A stretch of DNA of 64,000 nt from Gelidibacter sediminis (GCF_004364975.1 NZ_SOBW01000008.1:1362610-1426609), one strand, 5' to 3'. Shown: positions 53,580 through 63,044, counted from the first letter of the stretch. Numbers and translations are program-made. Notes: generated by a model not told the origin, from the sequence alone.

Positions 53580-54183
53580 AAATTTAATTTTTGATTTTGG
53601 TGATGTGTTTATCAACCTCGACAAAAATGGCGCCATGGAAAGGGCTCTCAATTTATTTGGAATGGACACGCTATCAGAAGAAATTAACGCCATAAACATC
53701 CTGTACGAACAAGGATTAATGTCTACAGAAGAATTTGTAGAATTCTATATGGACAACTTTCCTCATCTTGATGAAGATGAGATTGTGGGCACTTGGAATT
53801 ATATCTTAAGAGATTTTCCAAACCATAGATTGGAATATGTACAACAATTGGCCTCCGAGAAGAAGTACAAATTAATTTTATTGAGCAATACCAATGAATT
53901 GCACATCAATTGGATAAAAGAAAATGTGGGCTTTTTTGAAGAATTTAAGGCGCATTTTGACGCCTTCTACCTGTCTCACGAAATTCAATTGCGCAAACCA
54001 AACCCTAACATCTACGAGTTTGTTCTAAATGAAAACAATTTAAAAGCGGAGGAATCCTTGTTTATTGATGATACTGAAGAAAATATCATTTCAGCTGCCA
54101 AATTAGGCATCCATACCTGGCATATCAACCCGGAAACTGACGACATTACTTCATTGTTCTCAACCAAAAGCGAGTTGTTTTGA
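53572..54183 (+). CDS. HAD-superfamily hydrolase
   Basis: 203 residues. Motif I is FDFGDVFINLDKNG (the nucleophile Asp region DFGDV), motif II LILLSNTNELH, motif III lysine in SHEIQLRKPNPNIYEFV, and motif IV LFIDDTEENIISAAKLG. The small helical cap and these motifs place it with the HAD phosphatases of the haloacid-dehalogenase/yihX type. Substrate unknown; overlap with ribD by 8 bases suggests it might be the phosphatase missing after RibD, but that is only inference from position. Confidence 0.9.
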   Translation: MIKNLIFDFGDVFINLDKNGAMERALNLFGMDTLSEEINAINILYEQGLMSTEEFVEFYMDNFPHLDEDEIVGTWNYILRDFPNHRLEYVQQLASEKKYKLILLSNTNELHINWIKENVGFFEEFKAHFDAFYLSHEIQLRKPNPNIYEFVLNENNLKAEESLFIDDTEENIISAAKLGIHTWHINPETDDITSLFSTKSELF

Positions 54184-55043
54184 CATATCTAATTCTCAGT
54201 GTTGCAGCATCCGTACTTATTGTAGTCATTTTTAAACTGCTGCAAAAATTTGAGGTCAACACTTTTCAAACCATCGTAGTTAATTATTTGGTAGCCTTTG
54301 GTTTTGGAATAAGCGCCAATACAAGTGCTATAGGGGTTGCTGACGTATTTGAAGCCAAATGGTTTTATGGCAGTGTGATTGTTGGCGCTATGTTTATTGG
54401 CCTTTTCAATCTAATGGCCTGGACGGCTCAAAAGAACGGGCTTTCAGTAGTGTCAGTTGCTTCAAAAATGAGTGTGATTATTCCCATTGTTTTTGGGATA
54501 TTTTTGTATCAAGAAAGTGTCGGTTATCAAAAAATTATCGGAATTATTTTAGCATTGCTATCGGTTTATATGGTTTCTGTAAAATCAAAAACCAGCATCA
54601 ACTTTAAAAAAAACCTATTACTACCGCTGTTACTCTTCTTCGGCTCCGGAATTAGTGATACTTATATTAACTACCTTCAGAATACGGCCATTTCAGAAGA
54701 TAACATTCCGTTGTTCTTAGCTTGTGTATTCGGTTTTGCAGGCAGCATAGGCCTCATCATCTTAGCCATTAAGAAATTCCGTAATGAGATTCAACTGGAT
54801 GCGAAAAGCATTGTGGGAGGCCTCATTTTAGGCTTAACCAATTATGCATCCTTGTATTATGTGATCAAGTCTCTACAATTACCTAATATGGAAAGTTCGA
54901 CGTTTTTTACCTTAAATAATGTTGCCATCGTAATGGCGTCAACACTTACTGGACTTTGGGTTTTTAAAGAGCATTTGACCAAGAAGAATTGGATAGGGAT
55001 TGGAATGGCCCTCATTGCCATATTTTTAGTAACTTTTGCCTGA
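54180..55043 (+). CDS. EamA-family drug/metabolite transporter
   Basis: 287 residues, about ten membrane helices in two EamA halves (first half TYLILSVAASVLIVVIFKLL onward, second from LLLPLLLFFGSGISDTYINYL). The start is TTG 54180, overlapping the HAD stop by 4 bases (TTGA); no ATG is available in that place. Members export or import small metabolites, and the substrate is unknown. Polar and glycine-rich features (MAWTAQKNGLSVVSVASKMSVIIPI) agree with the family. Confidence 0.88.
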   Translation: MTYLILSVAASVLIVVIFKLLQKFEVNTFQTIVVNYLVAFGFGISANTSAIGVADVFEAKWFYGSVIVGAMFIGLFNLMAWTAQKNGLSVVSVASKMSVIIPIVFGIFLYQESVGYQKIIGIILALLSVYMVSVKSKTSINFKKNLLLPLLLFFGSGISDTYINYLQNTAISEDNIPLFLACVFGFAGSIGLIILAIKKFRNEIQLDAKSIVGGLILGLTNYASLYYVIKSLQLPNMESSTFFTLNNVAIVMASTLTGLWVFKEHLTKKNWIGIGMALIAIFLVTFA

Positions 55044-55044
55044 A

Positions 55045-55665
55045 ATGATAGAAAAAGACACCTATAAAACAATTACCAAAGCATCACCGGAAGTGTTGTT
55101 TAAGGAGAAAAATAGCAAATTCTTTGGCTACGCATTTCCAGTCCACTCAGAAGACGTTGTAAAGCTTCATATAGAAGAACTGAAAAAACAGCACCATTCC
55201 GCAAGACATTGGTGTTATGCGTATCAATTGGGAAAAGAAGAACGCAATTATCAATTTAGAGCAAATGACGATGGCGAACCTAACAACAGTGCAGGCATGC
55301 CTATTTATGGACAAATTCAGTCATTTGACGTTACCAATGTACTGATTGTAGTAGTGCGCTATTTTGGCGGCATTAAACTGGGTGTTGGCGGGTTAATTTC
55401 CGCATATAAGACCACAGCCCAAATGGCCTTAGAGCAATCAAAAATTGTTAGGCGCACCATTAATCAGGACATAGAACTGAAATTTGAGTATAAGGACATG
55501 AACAAAGTAATGCGGGTCATAAAAGAAAAGAATCTAAAAATTAAATCACAGACCTTAGAGTTAGATTGTAAAATCATTATTTCAGTACGCTTAAAAAACT
55601 CAGAAGCCGTTTTTGAGGCTTTCCAGTCTATATTCGGAGTTCAGGTAAAATGTCTGGAATCTTAA
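55045..55665 (+). CDS. YigZ/IMPACT-family protein
   Basis: 206 residues from ATG 55045; a TTG three codons upstream is within the previous gene. The UPF0029 domain has HHSARHWCYAYQLGKEERNYQFRANDDGEPNNSAGMPIYGQIQSFDVTNVLIVVVRYFGGIKLGVGGLISAYK. The C-terminal ferredoxin-like domain is shorter. YigZ proteins associate with ribosomes or RNA and relate to yeast Yih1/IMPACT; their cellular task in bacteria is not well defined. Its start is one base after the transporter stop (TGAAATG), and its stop overlaps the thioesterase on the other strand by 4 bases. Confidence 0.93.
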   Translation: MIEKDTYKTITKASPEVLFKEKNSKFFGYAFPVHSEDVVKLHIEELKKQHHSARHWCYAYQLGKEERNYQFRANDDGEPNNSAGMPIYGQIQSFDVTNVLIVVVRYFGGIKLGVGGLISAYKTTAQMALEQSKIVRRTINQDIELKFEYKDMNKVMRVIKEKNLKIKSQTLELDCKIIISVRLKNSEAVFEAFQSIFGVQVKCLES

Positions 55666-56072
55666 TTTTGAAGTTTGTCCATTAAAAACTTTGGACATCG
55701 CGTAGGCCTATTTGTTTCGACATCCATGAACACTAAAACTGTATTTCCCAAGGTTAAAATTTCGCCTGATTGGTTGGTGATTTCGTAGTTGAATTCTATA
55801 CTTGCAGAAGGTAATTTTACCAATTGGGTTTTTACTTTAATTAAGTCGTCATAAAGCGCTGGCTTTTTGAACTCTACAGTCATTTTGATTACGGGAAGCA
55901 TCAAACCATCTTGTTCCATCTGCTTATACGAAACCCCTAATTTTCTTAACCATTCCACGCGTCCTACCTCAAAATACTGCGCATAATTGCCATAATATAC
56001 GATACCCATCTGGTCGGTTTCGCCATAACGTACTCGAAGTTGTATTTCGTCGGAAAATAAAGGTTTTGACAT
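55662..56072 (-). CDS. Hot-dog acyl-CoA thioesterase (YbgC/FadM type)
   Basis: 136 residues from ATG 56072 (MSKPLFSDEIQLRVRYGETDQMG); ATG 56102 would add ten residues. It has the 4-hydroxybenzoyl-CoA-thioesterase fold: the catalytic Asp in GETDQMGIVYYGNYAQYFEVGRVEWLR and the beta strand KVKTQLVKLPSASIEFNYEI. Such enzymes hydrolyse short- or long-chain acyl-CoA or acyl-ACP. The gene diverges from dnaA, with 191 bases between starts. It converges on the YigZ gene with a 4-base overlap. Confidence 0.93.
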   Translation of the reverse strand: MSKPLFSDEIQLRVRYGETDQMGIVYYGNYAQYFEVGRVEWLRKLGVSYKQMEQDGLMLPVIKMTVEFKKPALYDDLIKVKTQLVKLPSASIEFNYEITNQSGEILTLGNTVLVFMDVETNRPTRCPKFLMDKLQN

Positions 56073-56263
56073 GTTTCTTTGATTTATTTTTTGTACTTTC
56101 ATCGGGATTTAAACATGGGGAAAAAATACTGTAAATTCAAGAGCATTTGATTTTTTTTTTCAGAATTTTGTTCACATATTTGTCTCAGAAAATATTCTAG
56201 AGAAAACACGAATTTCTCTTCATTTTGCTAATCTGACTAACAAACAAAAAACTAACTTTTATA

Positions 56264-57691
56264 ATGGAGATAACTGCGCAATCGGTTTGGAATAATTGTC
56301 TGTCTTTTATAAAGGACAATATACAACCCCAAGCATACAAAACTTGGTTTGAACCTATTACAGCAGTCAAGCTCACTGACAAGGCTTTAAGTATTCAGGT
56401 ACCTAGTAAGTTCTTTTACGAATGGTTGGAAGAGCATTACGTCAAAATTCTTAAAGTAGCACTAAATAAGGAGCTTGGAGAACGCGCAAAATTAGTATAT
56501 GTCATTAAGATGGAAAACACTTATGGCAATAAACAACCTTTTACGGAAAGAATCCCAAGTTCAAACAGAGGCGCCGTAAAATCTCAAAATGTTGATATCC
56601 CCTTAAAAAATAAGAATCCAGAATTAAAAAATCCATTTGTAATTCCTGGAATTAGAAATGTTAAGATTGAATCTCAACTCAATCCTAATTACAGTTTTGA
56701 TAACTTTTTAGAAGGAGACTCCAACAGATTGGCGAGAAATGCAGGTCTAGCAGTTGCCAACAAACCAGGTGGAACCTCATTTAATCCGTTATTAATCTTT
56801 GGCGGGGTCGGTTTGGGCAAAACACATTTAGCACATGCTATTGGTATTGATATTAAGGATAAATATCCTGAAAAGACTGTTCTTTATATATCCGCTGAAA
56901 AATTTACACAACAATACATTGACTCTGTAAAGAAAAATAACAGAAATGATTTCATACATTTTTATCAAATCATTGACGTTCTAATTATTGATGATGTTCA
57001 ATTTCTATCAGGAAAGTCAGGTACTCAAGATGTATTCTTCCATATCTTTAATCACTTGCATCAAAACGGCAAACAAGTCATTTTAACCAGTGACAAAGCA
57101 CCTGTAGACATGCAGGATATTGAACAACGCTTATTATCAAGGTTTAAATGGGGATTATCGGCAGAATTACAAAGTCCGGATTTTGAAACACGTGTTTCTA
57201 TTTTAAAGAACAAACTTTATCGTGATGGTGTAGAAATGCCGGATGATATTATTGAGTACGTTGCAAAACACATTAAGACTAACGTTAGAGAACTGGAAGG
57301 CGCTATCATTTCATTAATCGCACAATCATCATTTAACAAAAAAGAGATCACAATTAATCTTGCTAAGGAGATTGTTGAAAAATTTGTTAAGAATACAAAA
57401 CGTGAAGTATCCATTGATTACATTCAAAAAGTAGTTTCAGATTACTTCCAAATGGATGTGAGTACATTACAATCTAAAACCCGTAAAAGACATATAGTTC
57501 AAGCAAGGCAGCTTGCAATGTTTTTCGCCAAGAAATTTACCAAAGCATCATTAGCAAGTATCGGATCGCAGATTGGCAAACGCGATCATGCTACTGTATT
57601 GCACGCCTGTAAAACTGTGGATAACCTCTCCTCTACTGACAAACAATTTAGAAAGTACGTTGAAGATATTTCCAAAAAATTGGCACTTTAA
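56264..57691 (+). CDS. dnaA: Chromosomal replication initiator DnaA
   Basis: 475 residues, standard length. DnaA-N (SVWNNCLSFIKDNIQPQAYKTWFEPI), a linker, then AAA+ with Walker A GGVGLGKTHLAHAIG at about residue 180, Walker B LIIDDVQFLSGK, the arginine-finger region and KTNVRELEGAI, and the C-terminal DNA-binding helix-turn-helix with the signature IGKRDHATVLHACKTV. It opens the origin by binding DnaA boxes. The 161 bases upstream contain only one weak box-like site (TTGTTCACA near 56168), so an origin in this gap is not supported; oriC may lie elsewhere. Confidence 0.98.
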   Translation: MEITAQSVWNNCLSFIKDNIQPQAYKTWFEPITAVKLTDKALSIQVPSKFFYEWLEEHYVKILKVALNKELGERAKLVYVIKMENTYGNKQPFTERIPSSNRGAVKSQNVDIPLKNKNPELKNPFVIPGIRNVKIESQLNPNYSFDNFLEGDSNRLARNAGLAVANKPGGTSFNPLLIFGGVGLGKTHLAHAIGIDIKDKYPEKTVLYISAEKFTQQYIDSVKKNNRNDFIHFYQIIDVLIIDDVQFLSGKSGTQDVFFHIFNHLHQNGKQVILTSDKAPVDMQDIEQRLLSRFKWGLSAELQSPDFETRVSILKNKLYRDGVEMPDDIIEYVAKHIKTNVRELEGAIISLIAQSSFNKKEITINLAKEIVEKFVKNTKREVSIDYIQKVVSDYFQMDVSTLQSKTRKRHIVQARQLAMFFAKKFTKASLASIGSQIGKRDHATVLHACKTVDNLSSTDKQFRKYVEDISKKLAL

Positions 57692-57738
57692 TCTAACTTC
57701 TACACAAATAAGTTCGTAAATAAAATTCACAAAGTATC

Positions 57739-58194
57739 ATGACAAAAATACTAATGGTTTGCTTAGGCAACATTTGCCGATCGCCATTAGCGCACGGTAT
57801 TTTAGAATCTAAACTTCCTTCAGATACGTTTATAGTAGACTCTGCTGGCACAGGAGATTACCACATAGGAAAATCACCAGACCACCGTTCTATTGCCACT
57901 GCAAAACAAAATGGTATTGACATTTCCAATCAGAAATGCCGCCAATTTAAACCCTCTGATTTTGATACTTATGACATCATTTACGTGATGGACCAGTCCA
58001 ATTATGCCAATGTCATAAAACTGGCGCGAGATACTGATGATAGAGCTAAAGTTAAACTCATTTTGGAAGACGCTGAAATTGAAGATGGTTTAGAGGTTCC
58101 GGATCCGTATTGGGGTGATGCTGAAGATTTCGACAAAGTCTATGCACTTTTAGATGACGCCTGTACTAAAATAGCAGCAAAATTAACCACCTAA
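57739..58194 (+). CDS. Low-molecular-weight protein-tyrosine phosphatase
   Basis: 151 residues. The P-loop is VCLGNICRSPLAHG with nucleophile C8 and R14. The catalytic Asp is in the VPDPYWG motif near residue 120, followed by the family end FDKVYALLDDACTKIAAKL. It removes phosphate from tyrosine residues or small aryl phosphates. Expression with dnaA (47-base gap) or alone is possible; no tyrosine kinase gene is present. Confidence 0.94.
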   Translation: MTKILMVCLGNICRSPLAHGILESKLPSDTFIVDSAGTGDYHIGKSPDHRSIATAKQNGIDISNQKCRQFKPSDFDTYDIIYVMDQSNYANVIKLARDTDDRAKVKLILEDAEIEDGLEVPDPYWGDAEDFDKVYALLDDACTKIAAKLTT

Positions 58195-58288
58195 AAATTT
58201 CATAATCAAACAATTATTTTAATTTGAGTTTTGATTAAAATCTATTAGAGCCTGAGAATAGCGTACGTCTCAATCATAAAAGAAACAT

Positions 58289-59005
58289 ATGGATACACAA
58301 TTTGGAAAACTCTATTTAATTCCTACTGGTTTAGGTGATAATCCAATGTGGGACGTTTTGCCACAATCGATCCAAAAAATTATCGACTTTACAGATGATT
58401 ATATTGTTGAAAACGAAAAAACAGCACGCCGATTTATAAAACAGGTACATCCTGAAAAATCACAACCTGCCTTACACTTTAAAGTTTTAAATAAATATAC
58501 AGAAGATTCAGAAAAATCGACATTTTTAGAAGCATGTAAAACTGGGAGACCTATGGGGTTACTCTCTGAAGCGGGATGTCCTGCAATTGCTGATCCGGGT
58601 TCTGATATTGTCAAATTAGCACACGACAATAACATTCAAGTAGTTCCACTGGTTGGCCCTTCTTCAATAATTATGGCCCTTATGGGGTCTGGGATGAATG
58701 GCCAGAGCTTTGCTTTTAATGGCTATCTTCCCATAGACAAGCAAGACCGGAAAGCAGAATTAAAACGTTTAGAACGACTTTCACAAGAACAAAATCAAAG
58801 TCAACTGTTCATAGAAACCCCCTATCGTAACAATAAAATGCTGGAAGATTTATGCAATGTATTACACCCTCAAACCAGAATTTGCGTGGCCTGCGATTTA
58901 ACCCTTTCTACAGAATATATTAAAACCTTTATCGCGAAAGATTGGAAGCATACAAAAGTAGACTTACACAAACGCCCAGCAATCTTCATCATTCACAAAG
59001 ACTGA
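58289..59005 (+). CDS. RsmI-like SAM-dependent tetrapyrrole-methylase-fold protein
   Basis: 238 residues. The fold is that of tetrapyrrole methylases/RsmI: LYLIPTGLGDN, GRPMGLLSEAGCPAIADPGSDIVKLAH (SAM/ligand loops), VVPLVGPSSIIMALMGSGMNGQSFAFNGYLP, FIETPYRNNKMLEDL, RICVACDLTLSTE. RsmI 2'-O-methylates C1402 of 16S rRNA. The Bacteroidetes short form usually has this annotation without experimental proof. Its stop abuts the stop of the lysozyme-like gene on the other strand. Confidence 0.88.
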   Translation: MDTQFGKLYLIPTGLGDNPMWDVLPQSIQKIIDFTDDYIVENEKTARRFIKQVHPEKSQPALHFKVLNKYTEDSEKSTFLEACKTGRPMGLLSEAGCPAIADPGSDIVKLAHDNNIQVVPLVGPSSIIMALMGSGMNGQSFAFNGYLPIDKQDRKAELKRLERLSQEQNQSQLFIETPYRNNKMLEDLCNVLHPQTRICVACDLTLSTEYIKTFIAKDWKHTKVDLHKRPAIFIIHKD

Positions 59006-59674
59006 TTAAAGTACCGCTTTCGCCTTTCGGTTTGGTTTGATAAATGAAGTATCATACCCCGAAAAACGCTTCATATAATGTGAGATAGAAGAACCATAAG
59101 CATCAGAAAAATTATAACCTCCAAAACTCCTTAGAAATTTCTTAACACTTCCTGGTCCTGCCAAATGTGCAGCGGCTAGAATGCCTGATTCTGTGATGGT
59201 GATTCCGTGAATTTCTTTACCTACAAATCGAGCTATATCTTTTCGTAATATCCATTTGTTACGCTCTGAATTGGCTAAAAATGCCTTTTCCTGCAATTCT
59301 GGGGTGTACAAAAAGAATTGGGGATTGTAAACACCCAACAACTTTAGCGTTTCCGCACCAAATTGGTACTTTCCTAAATACCCAAAATCATTTACAGTAA
59401 AATAATTACCTCTAGATTCTTTAAAAGCAAGTGCTTCTTTAAAGCCTAAGTAGGATTTTCCCAAATAAGGAAAATATTTATCATATGTAAGTGTTGGGTT
59501 TGTTCCTTCTGCTGCAGACAATAGTGCGATGTCTTCAGAAACGGTGTAATTTAGTTCTAATCCTTCCGTAGAAAAATTAGTCATATCCACAGTCGTTTTT
59601 GGAAAAAGTGCCGTCATTAATATGACACAAATTGCAAAAGGAATAACAAAATAATTAGTGATTTTTTTTAACAT
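59006..59674 (-). CDS. Lysozyme-like (lytic transglycosylase fold) exported protein
   Basis: 222 residues, with an N-terminal signal or anchor (FVIPFAICVILMTALF). A lysozyme-like domain covers about 75-200: ALAFKESRGNYFTVNDFGYLGKYQFGAETLKLLG with the candidate catalytic Glu in FKESRGNY, then SERNKWILRKDIARFV and GILAAAHLAGPGSVKKFLRSFGG. It probably cleaves or binds peptidoglycan in the periplasm. The C-terminal basic tail (RKAKAVL) has no LysM. Whether it is active is not certain. Confidence 0.75.
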   Translation of the reverse strand: MLKKITNYFVIPFAICVILMTALFPKTTVDMTNFSTEGLELNYTVSEDIALLSAAEGTNPTLTYDKYFPYLGKSYLGFKEALAFKESRGNYFTVNDFGYLGKYQFGAETLKLLGVYNPQFFLYTPELQEKAFLANSERNKWILRKDIARFVGKEIHGITITESGILAAAHLAGPGSVKKFLRSFGGYNFSDAYGSSISHYMKRFSGYDTSFIKPNRKAKAVL

Positions 59675-59780
59675 TTTTCCTAATATTTGTAAAGCCTTTT
59701 ATAGTTTTAAGCAGACTTAAATTTCAGCGTGCAAAGATACACCATTTTATTAAAGCCTCAAAATTAATCGATTAAGCTCT

Positions 59781-60692
59781 CTAAAAATAGATACCGCGTA
59801 GCTTTATGCCATTTTTATCGGTAAACTCCACGGTAGGAAAAGGCACCTTAATTACGTTTAAAACGTCAAAAACAGATCTCCAAAAATGAGATTTTGTTTT
59901 GATCCGCGACATGTCAATATCCAAACTTAAATAGAACTGTCGGGTCCTGTTTTTACTCATATTAAGGTCATTAACAACCCCACTATTACTAAACATCATG
60001 CCATCAGCCCCATAACCCACGGCAACATTCAACCACTTAGGAATATGATCGTTATTTATGAAAGAATAAATATTAAAACTCAACCAATAAGTCTGACCGT
60101 TATAGTCCTTAAGAAGTTCTTCTAAGAACCCGTCACCTAATTTGTCAGGTTGAGAGGAAGCATATTTAGTTTGATGAAAGGAGTATTTTAAGGTGATACG
60201 CTGCTCCTTCCACAGGATATCTTGACCAACGTAAAGTCCAGTACCGGTAGCATTGGCTATCATATCTCCCCAAGAGAAACCCCATTCTTTACTAAAGCCA
60301 TCCAAAACCTCAACAGCGGTTAAAAATGTAAAGCCCAGCGTAGCTCCATATAATAATTGATCCTTTTTACTTGCCCCACTCCACTGTAGTGCATTGGCAC
60401 CTATATTGCCTAATTGATAAGATGAGAAAACATGTCCCATTTTATCCATTTGCAACCATTGATTATTATCATTAACAGTATGAAACTTAGATTGCTCATA
60501 ATCTGCATACCATAACTGTTGCAGACCTAATAAGGCAAGTCCACCTACAGCTGCTTCAGTTACGTATACTGATGTACGACGCGCCACATGTAGTGTATCG
60601 CTAGGTTGAAGAAATTGTTCAAGTTTTGATTGAGAAAATGATTCTGCGGCCACTAGTAAGAATACAAATGAACCTAGTAATAGCCGCCTCAT
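59781..60692 (-). CDS. DUF2279 (YfiM-type) exported protein
   Basis: 303 residues with a signal peptide (RLLLGSFVFLLVAAESFSQ). The DUF2279 domain shows QLWYADYEQSKFHTVNDNNQWLQMDKMGHVFSSYQLGNIGANAL, then EWGFSWGDMIANATGTGLYVGQ, matching YfiM-like proteins of the periplasm or outer membrane; the second half is beta-rich (FYLSLDIDMSRI). The role is unknown. The mltG stop is 2 bases upstream, so both come from the dapF operon and may act on the cell wall. Confidence 0.82.
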   Translation of the reverse strand: MRRLLLGSFVFLLVAAESFSQSKLEQFLQPSDTLHVARRTSVYVTEAAVGGLALLGLQQLWYADYEQSKFHTVNDNNQWLQMDKMGHVFSSYQLGNIGANALQWSGASKKDQLLYGATLGFTFLTAVEVLDGFSKEWGFSWGDMIANATGTGLYVGQDILWKEQRITLKYSFHQTKYASSQPDKLGDGFLEELLKDYNGQTYWLSFNIYSFINNDHIPKWLNVAVGYGADGMMFSNSGVVNDLNMSKNRTRQFYLSLDIDMSRIKTKSHFWRSVFDVLNVIKVPFPTVEFTDKNGIKLRGIYF

Positions 60693-60694
60693 GT

Positions 60695-61738
60695 TTACCT
60701 ATTTACACCTTGCTGATTGATCCAGCGCACATATTCCTGTCTATTGACATTATGCTGAGCCAAGGTTTTAGCGAATTTGTGATAGCCAAAATTCGTTACG
60801 TCAGCCACAAAATAAAGGTAATCATGCTTTTCATAATTCAGCACCGCATCTATGGATGAAATATCAGGCATAGTAATTAAGCCTGGAGGTAATCCCGCAT
60901 ATTTATAGGTATTATAGGGTGAGTCTAAAACCAAATCTTTGTAAAGCACACGTTTAATGACCTGGTCAAAATTTCCTGAAGTCTTTTTGATGGCATAGAT
61001 AACTGTTGGATCGGCCTGAAGTGGCATACCTATATTTAATCGATTCATATACACTCCGGCAACCCTTTTGCGCTCATCTACTTTAGCGGTTTCCTTTTGT
61101 ACAATAGAGGCCAGTGTCATCACCTTTTCTGGTGTCAGACCAATCGTTTTGGCGTTAGCTAAGCGCGCATCATTCCAAAAACGATGGTATTCCTTAAGCA
61201 TACGTTCTCTAAATTGTTCTGCAGAAGTGTTCCAAAAGAACTCGTAGCTATTCGGAATGTACATTCCCAATGCTGTTTGTGAAGAAAAGTTATTTGCCTT
61301 TAAAAATTCAGGAGAAGACATTACGGTAAACAATTCTAAACTATCTGCTTCAATTTGGGTGGATATACGTCCTGCCAAACGTTCTAAAGATTCCTGATTA
61401 TTAAAGGAAAGTTTAACGGGAATATTATTACTGCGGATGGAATTGACAATATCATTGTTATTCATCCCTTTTTTAATAACAAATTTCCCTGCTTTGATAT
61501 TGTTTGGGTATTTTTTGCGCTCCGCCAGAGCATCAAACTTATCCAAATCCTTTAAAAGCGGCTCCAATTGTACTCTCACATCCTGATAGGTCGCATTTGT
61601 TGGAATAAACACGTACGCCTCGTCATTGTTAAAGGCTGTATTAGAGACAAACATGGTTTGGTAAATGTTGTAAGCGATGATTGCAGCTACAACCAATCCA
61701 ATAAGCGCTATGGCTACGAAAATTTTCTTGAAATACAT
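60695..61738 (-). CDS. mltG: Endolytic transglycosylase MltG
   Basis: 347 residues. One N-terminal membrane helix (IFVAIALIGLVVAAIIAYNIY) is followed by a LysM-like region and the YceG domain with ASIVQKETAKVDERKRVAGVYMNRLNIGMPLQADPTVIYAI (catalytic Glu in QKE), SPYNTYKYAGLPPGLITMPD and DYLYFVADVTNFGYHKFAKTLAQHN. MltG cuts nascent glycan strands in the inner membrane and sets their length. Its start codon directly follows the stop of the GNAT gene. Confidence 0.96.
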   Translation of the reverse strand: MYFKKIFVAIALIGLVVAAIIAYNIYQTMFVSNTAFNNDEAYVFIPTNATYQDVRVQLEPLLKDLDKFDALAERKKYPNNIKAGKFVIKKGMNNNDIVNSIRSNNIPVKLSFNNQESLERLAGRISTQIEADSLELFTVMSSPEFLKANNFSSQTALGMYIPNSYEFFWNTSAEQFRERMLKEYHRFWNDARLANAKTIGLTPEKVMTLASIVQKETAKVDERKRVAGVYMNRLNIGMPLQADPTVIYAIKKTSGNFDQVIKRVLYKDLVLDSPYNTYKYAGLPPGLITMPDISSIDAVLNYEKHDYLYFVADVTNFGYHKFAKTLAQHNVNRQEYVRWINQQGVNR

Positions 61739-62263
61739 TTATTTATTGATAAGTTGTAAAAGATATTCGTTTTTATATACTTTATTGCTGAAGAGCCAAT
61801 CTTTTTTTACACCCACTACCTCAAAGCCTTGATTAGTGAATAAGTTCATGCTGGCCTGGTTACCTTCAGTAATATTACAATAAAGCTGATGCAAATTTAA
61901 ATGATTAAAACTGTAATTGACCAACAATTGCAGTGCTTCCTTCCCAAATCCCTGTCGCCTGTCTCCGGGTTCCCGAATTAAAATACCCACACCCGCATGA
62001 CTGTTTTGAAAATCAAAATCGAACAAATCAATTAGCCCAATGGCTTTATGTTGATAATTGGAGATTACCAATCGCAATTGCTTTACCTCATAGAGATCTC
62101 TATGCGAATTTTCTAAATATTGCTCAAGAATGTATCTCGAATATGGAATTTGGGTACTGCTAAGCTCCCATAGATGTTCATCGTTTTCTATGGCATAAAG
62201 AAAATGTATATCTTCAGGCTCTAATGCTCGCAAATAGATATGGGCTCCTTTTAAGGTCTCCAT
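61739..62263 (-). CDS. GNAT-family (RimJ/RimL-like) N-acetyltransferase
   Basis: 174 residues. It begins METLKGAHIYLRALEPEDIHFLYAIEND and has the acetyl-CoA motif GILIREPGDRRQGFGKEALQLLVNYSFNHLNLHQLYCNITEGNQASMNLFTNQGFEVVGVKKD. This is the pattern of RimJ/RimL and spermidine-type enzymes; the acceptor is unknown. It sits between dapF (one-base TAATG overlap) and mltG (no gap), so translation is likely coupled through the whole group. Confidence 0.92.
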   Translation of the reverse strand: METLKGAHIYLRALEPEDIHFLYAIENDEHLWELSSTQIPYSRYILEQYLENSHRDLYEVKQLRLVISNYQHKAIGLIDLFDFDFQNSHAGVGILIREPGDRRQGFGKEALQLLVNYSFNHLNLHQLYCNITEGNQASMNLFTNQGFEVVGVKKDWLFSNKVYKNEYLLQLINK

Positions 62264-63036
62264 TAAATTGTTCCTTTAAAAACCTGAATTGCAGGACCTA
62301 TGAGCCAAATATCTGAATACCCACCTCCTTTTTTCTTAAAAGTAACCTTTAATTCGCCACCTTCTGTATTTAGACTTATTAAATTTTTATCTGTTTCTCC
62401 CAAATAATTCATTGCAAGTGCTACAGCGGTTACACCTGTTCCACAAGACAAAGTTTCATCTTCAACACCCCTCTCATAGGTTCTAACTGAAAATTTGTCA
62501 TCTGATATTTTTGAAACAAAATTTACATTCGTACCGCTTTGATGATAAGGAGAACCATATCTTATATTACTCCCGGATTCCTTAATATTAAGCGCTTGAA
62601 GATCTGATTCCATCTGTACATGGTGGGGAGACCCAGTATTCAAAAACACATGCGAATCAAATTTTTCTATTGTTGATACATTTTGCATTTGCAATTGCAC
62701 ATGATCTGCTTCAATCTTAGCGTGGTGTGTGCCGTCTATAGCCTCAAAAGTTGTCGTTTTCTCAATAATGCCAAGAAATTTAGCAAAGGCTACAATACAT
62801 CTACCGCCATTGCCACACATAGAACTTTCATTCCCATCAGCATTGTAATACACCATTTTAAAATCGAAGTCATTATGACGTTCCAATAAGATCAAACCAT
62901 CCGCACCAATGCCAAATCGTCTGTTACATAAGAATTTAACATAATTGGTATCATTTTTGTCAAATGTTAAATGACGATTATCAATCATCACAAAATCATT
63001 ACCGGTTCCTTGGTATTTGTAAAAAGTCTGTTTCAT
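62263..63036 (-). CDS. dapF: Diaminopimelate epimerase
   Basis: 257 residues. It converts LL- to meso-diaminopimelate for peptidoglycan and lysine. The two catalytic cysteines are C74 in SSMCGNGGRC and C198 in ETLSCGTGVTAVALA. Further marks are QGTGNDFVMIDNR and FGIGADGLILL. Its operon continues with mltG, joining a precursor step and a glycan-processing step in wall synthesis. The promoter -7 box is 8 nt before the start. Confidence 0.97.
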   Translation of the reverse strand: MKQTFYKYQGTGNDFVMIDNRHLTFDKNDTNYVKFLCNRRFGIGADGLILLERHNDFDFKMVYYNADGNESSMCGNGGRCIVAFAKFLGIIEKTTTFEAIDGTHHAKIEADHVQLQMQNVSTIEKFDSHVFLNTGSPHHVQMESDLQALNIKESGSNIRYGSPYHQSGTNVNFVSKISDDKFSVRTYERGVEDETLSCGTGVTAVALAMNYLGETDKNLISLNTEGGELKVTFKKKGGGYSDIWLIGPAIQVFKGTI

Positions 63037-63044
63037 AGATTTGA

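Noticed and set aside
56103-56263. A replication origin upstream of dnaA
   Set aside because: Only one weak DnaA-box-like site (TTGTTCACA) and no AT-rich iteron cluster; a single imperfect match is not enough.
58216-58272. Inverted repeats before the RsmI-like gene (ATTTTAAT/ATTAAAAT and TGAGA/TCTCA)
   Set aside because: Short, AT-rich or with a long loop; such repeats are expected by chance at this base composition.
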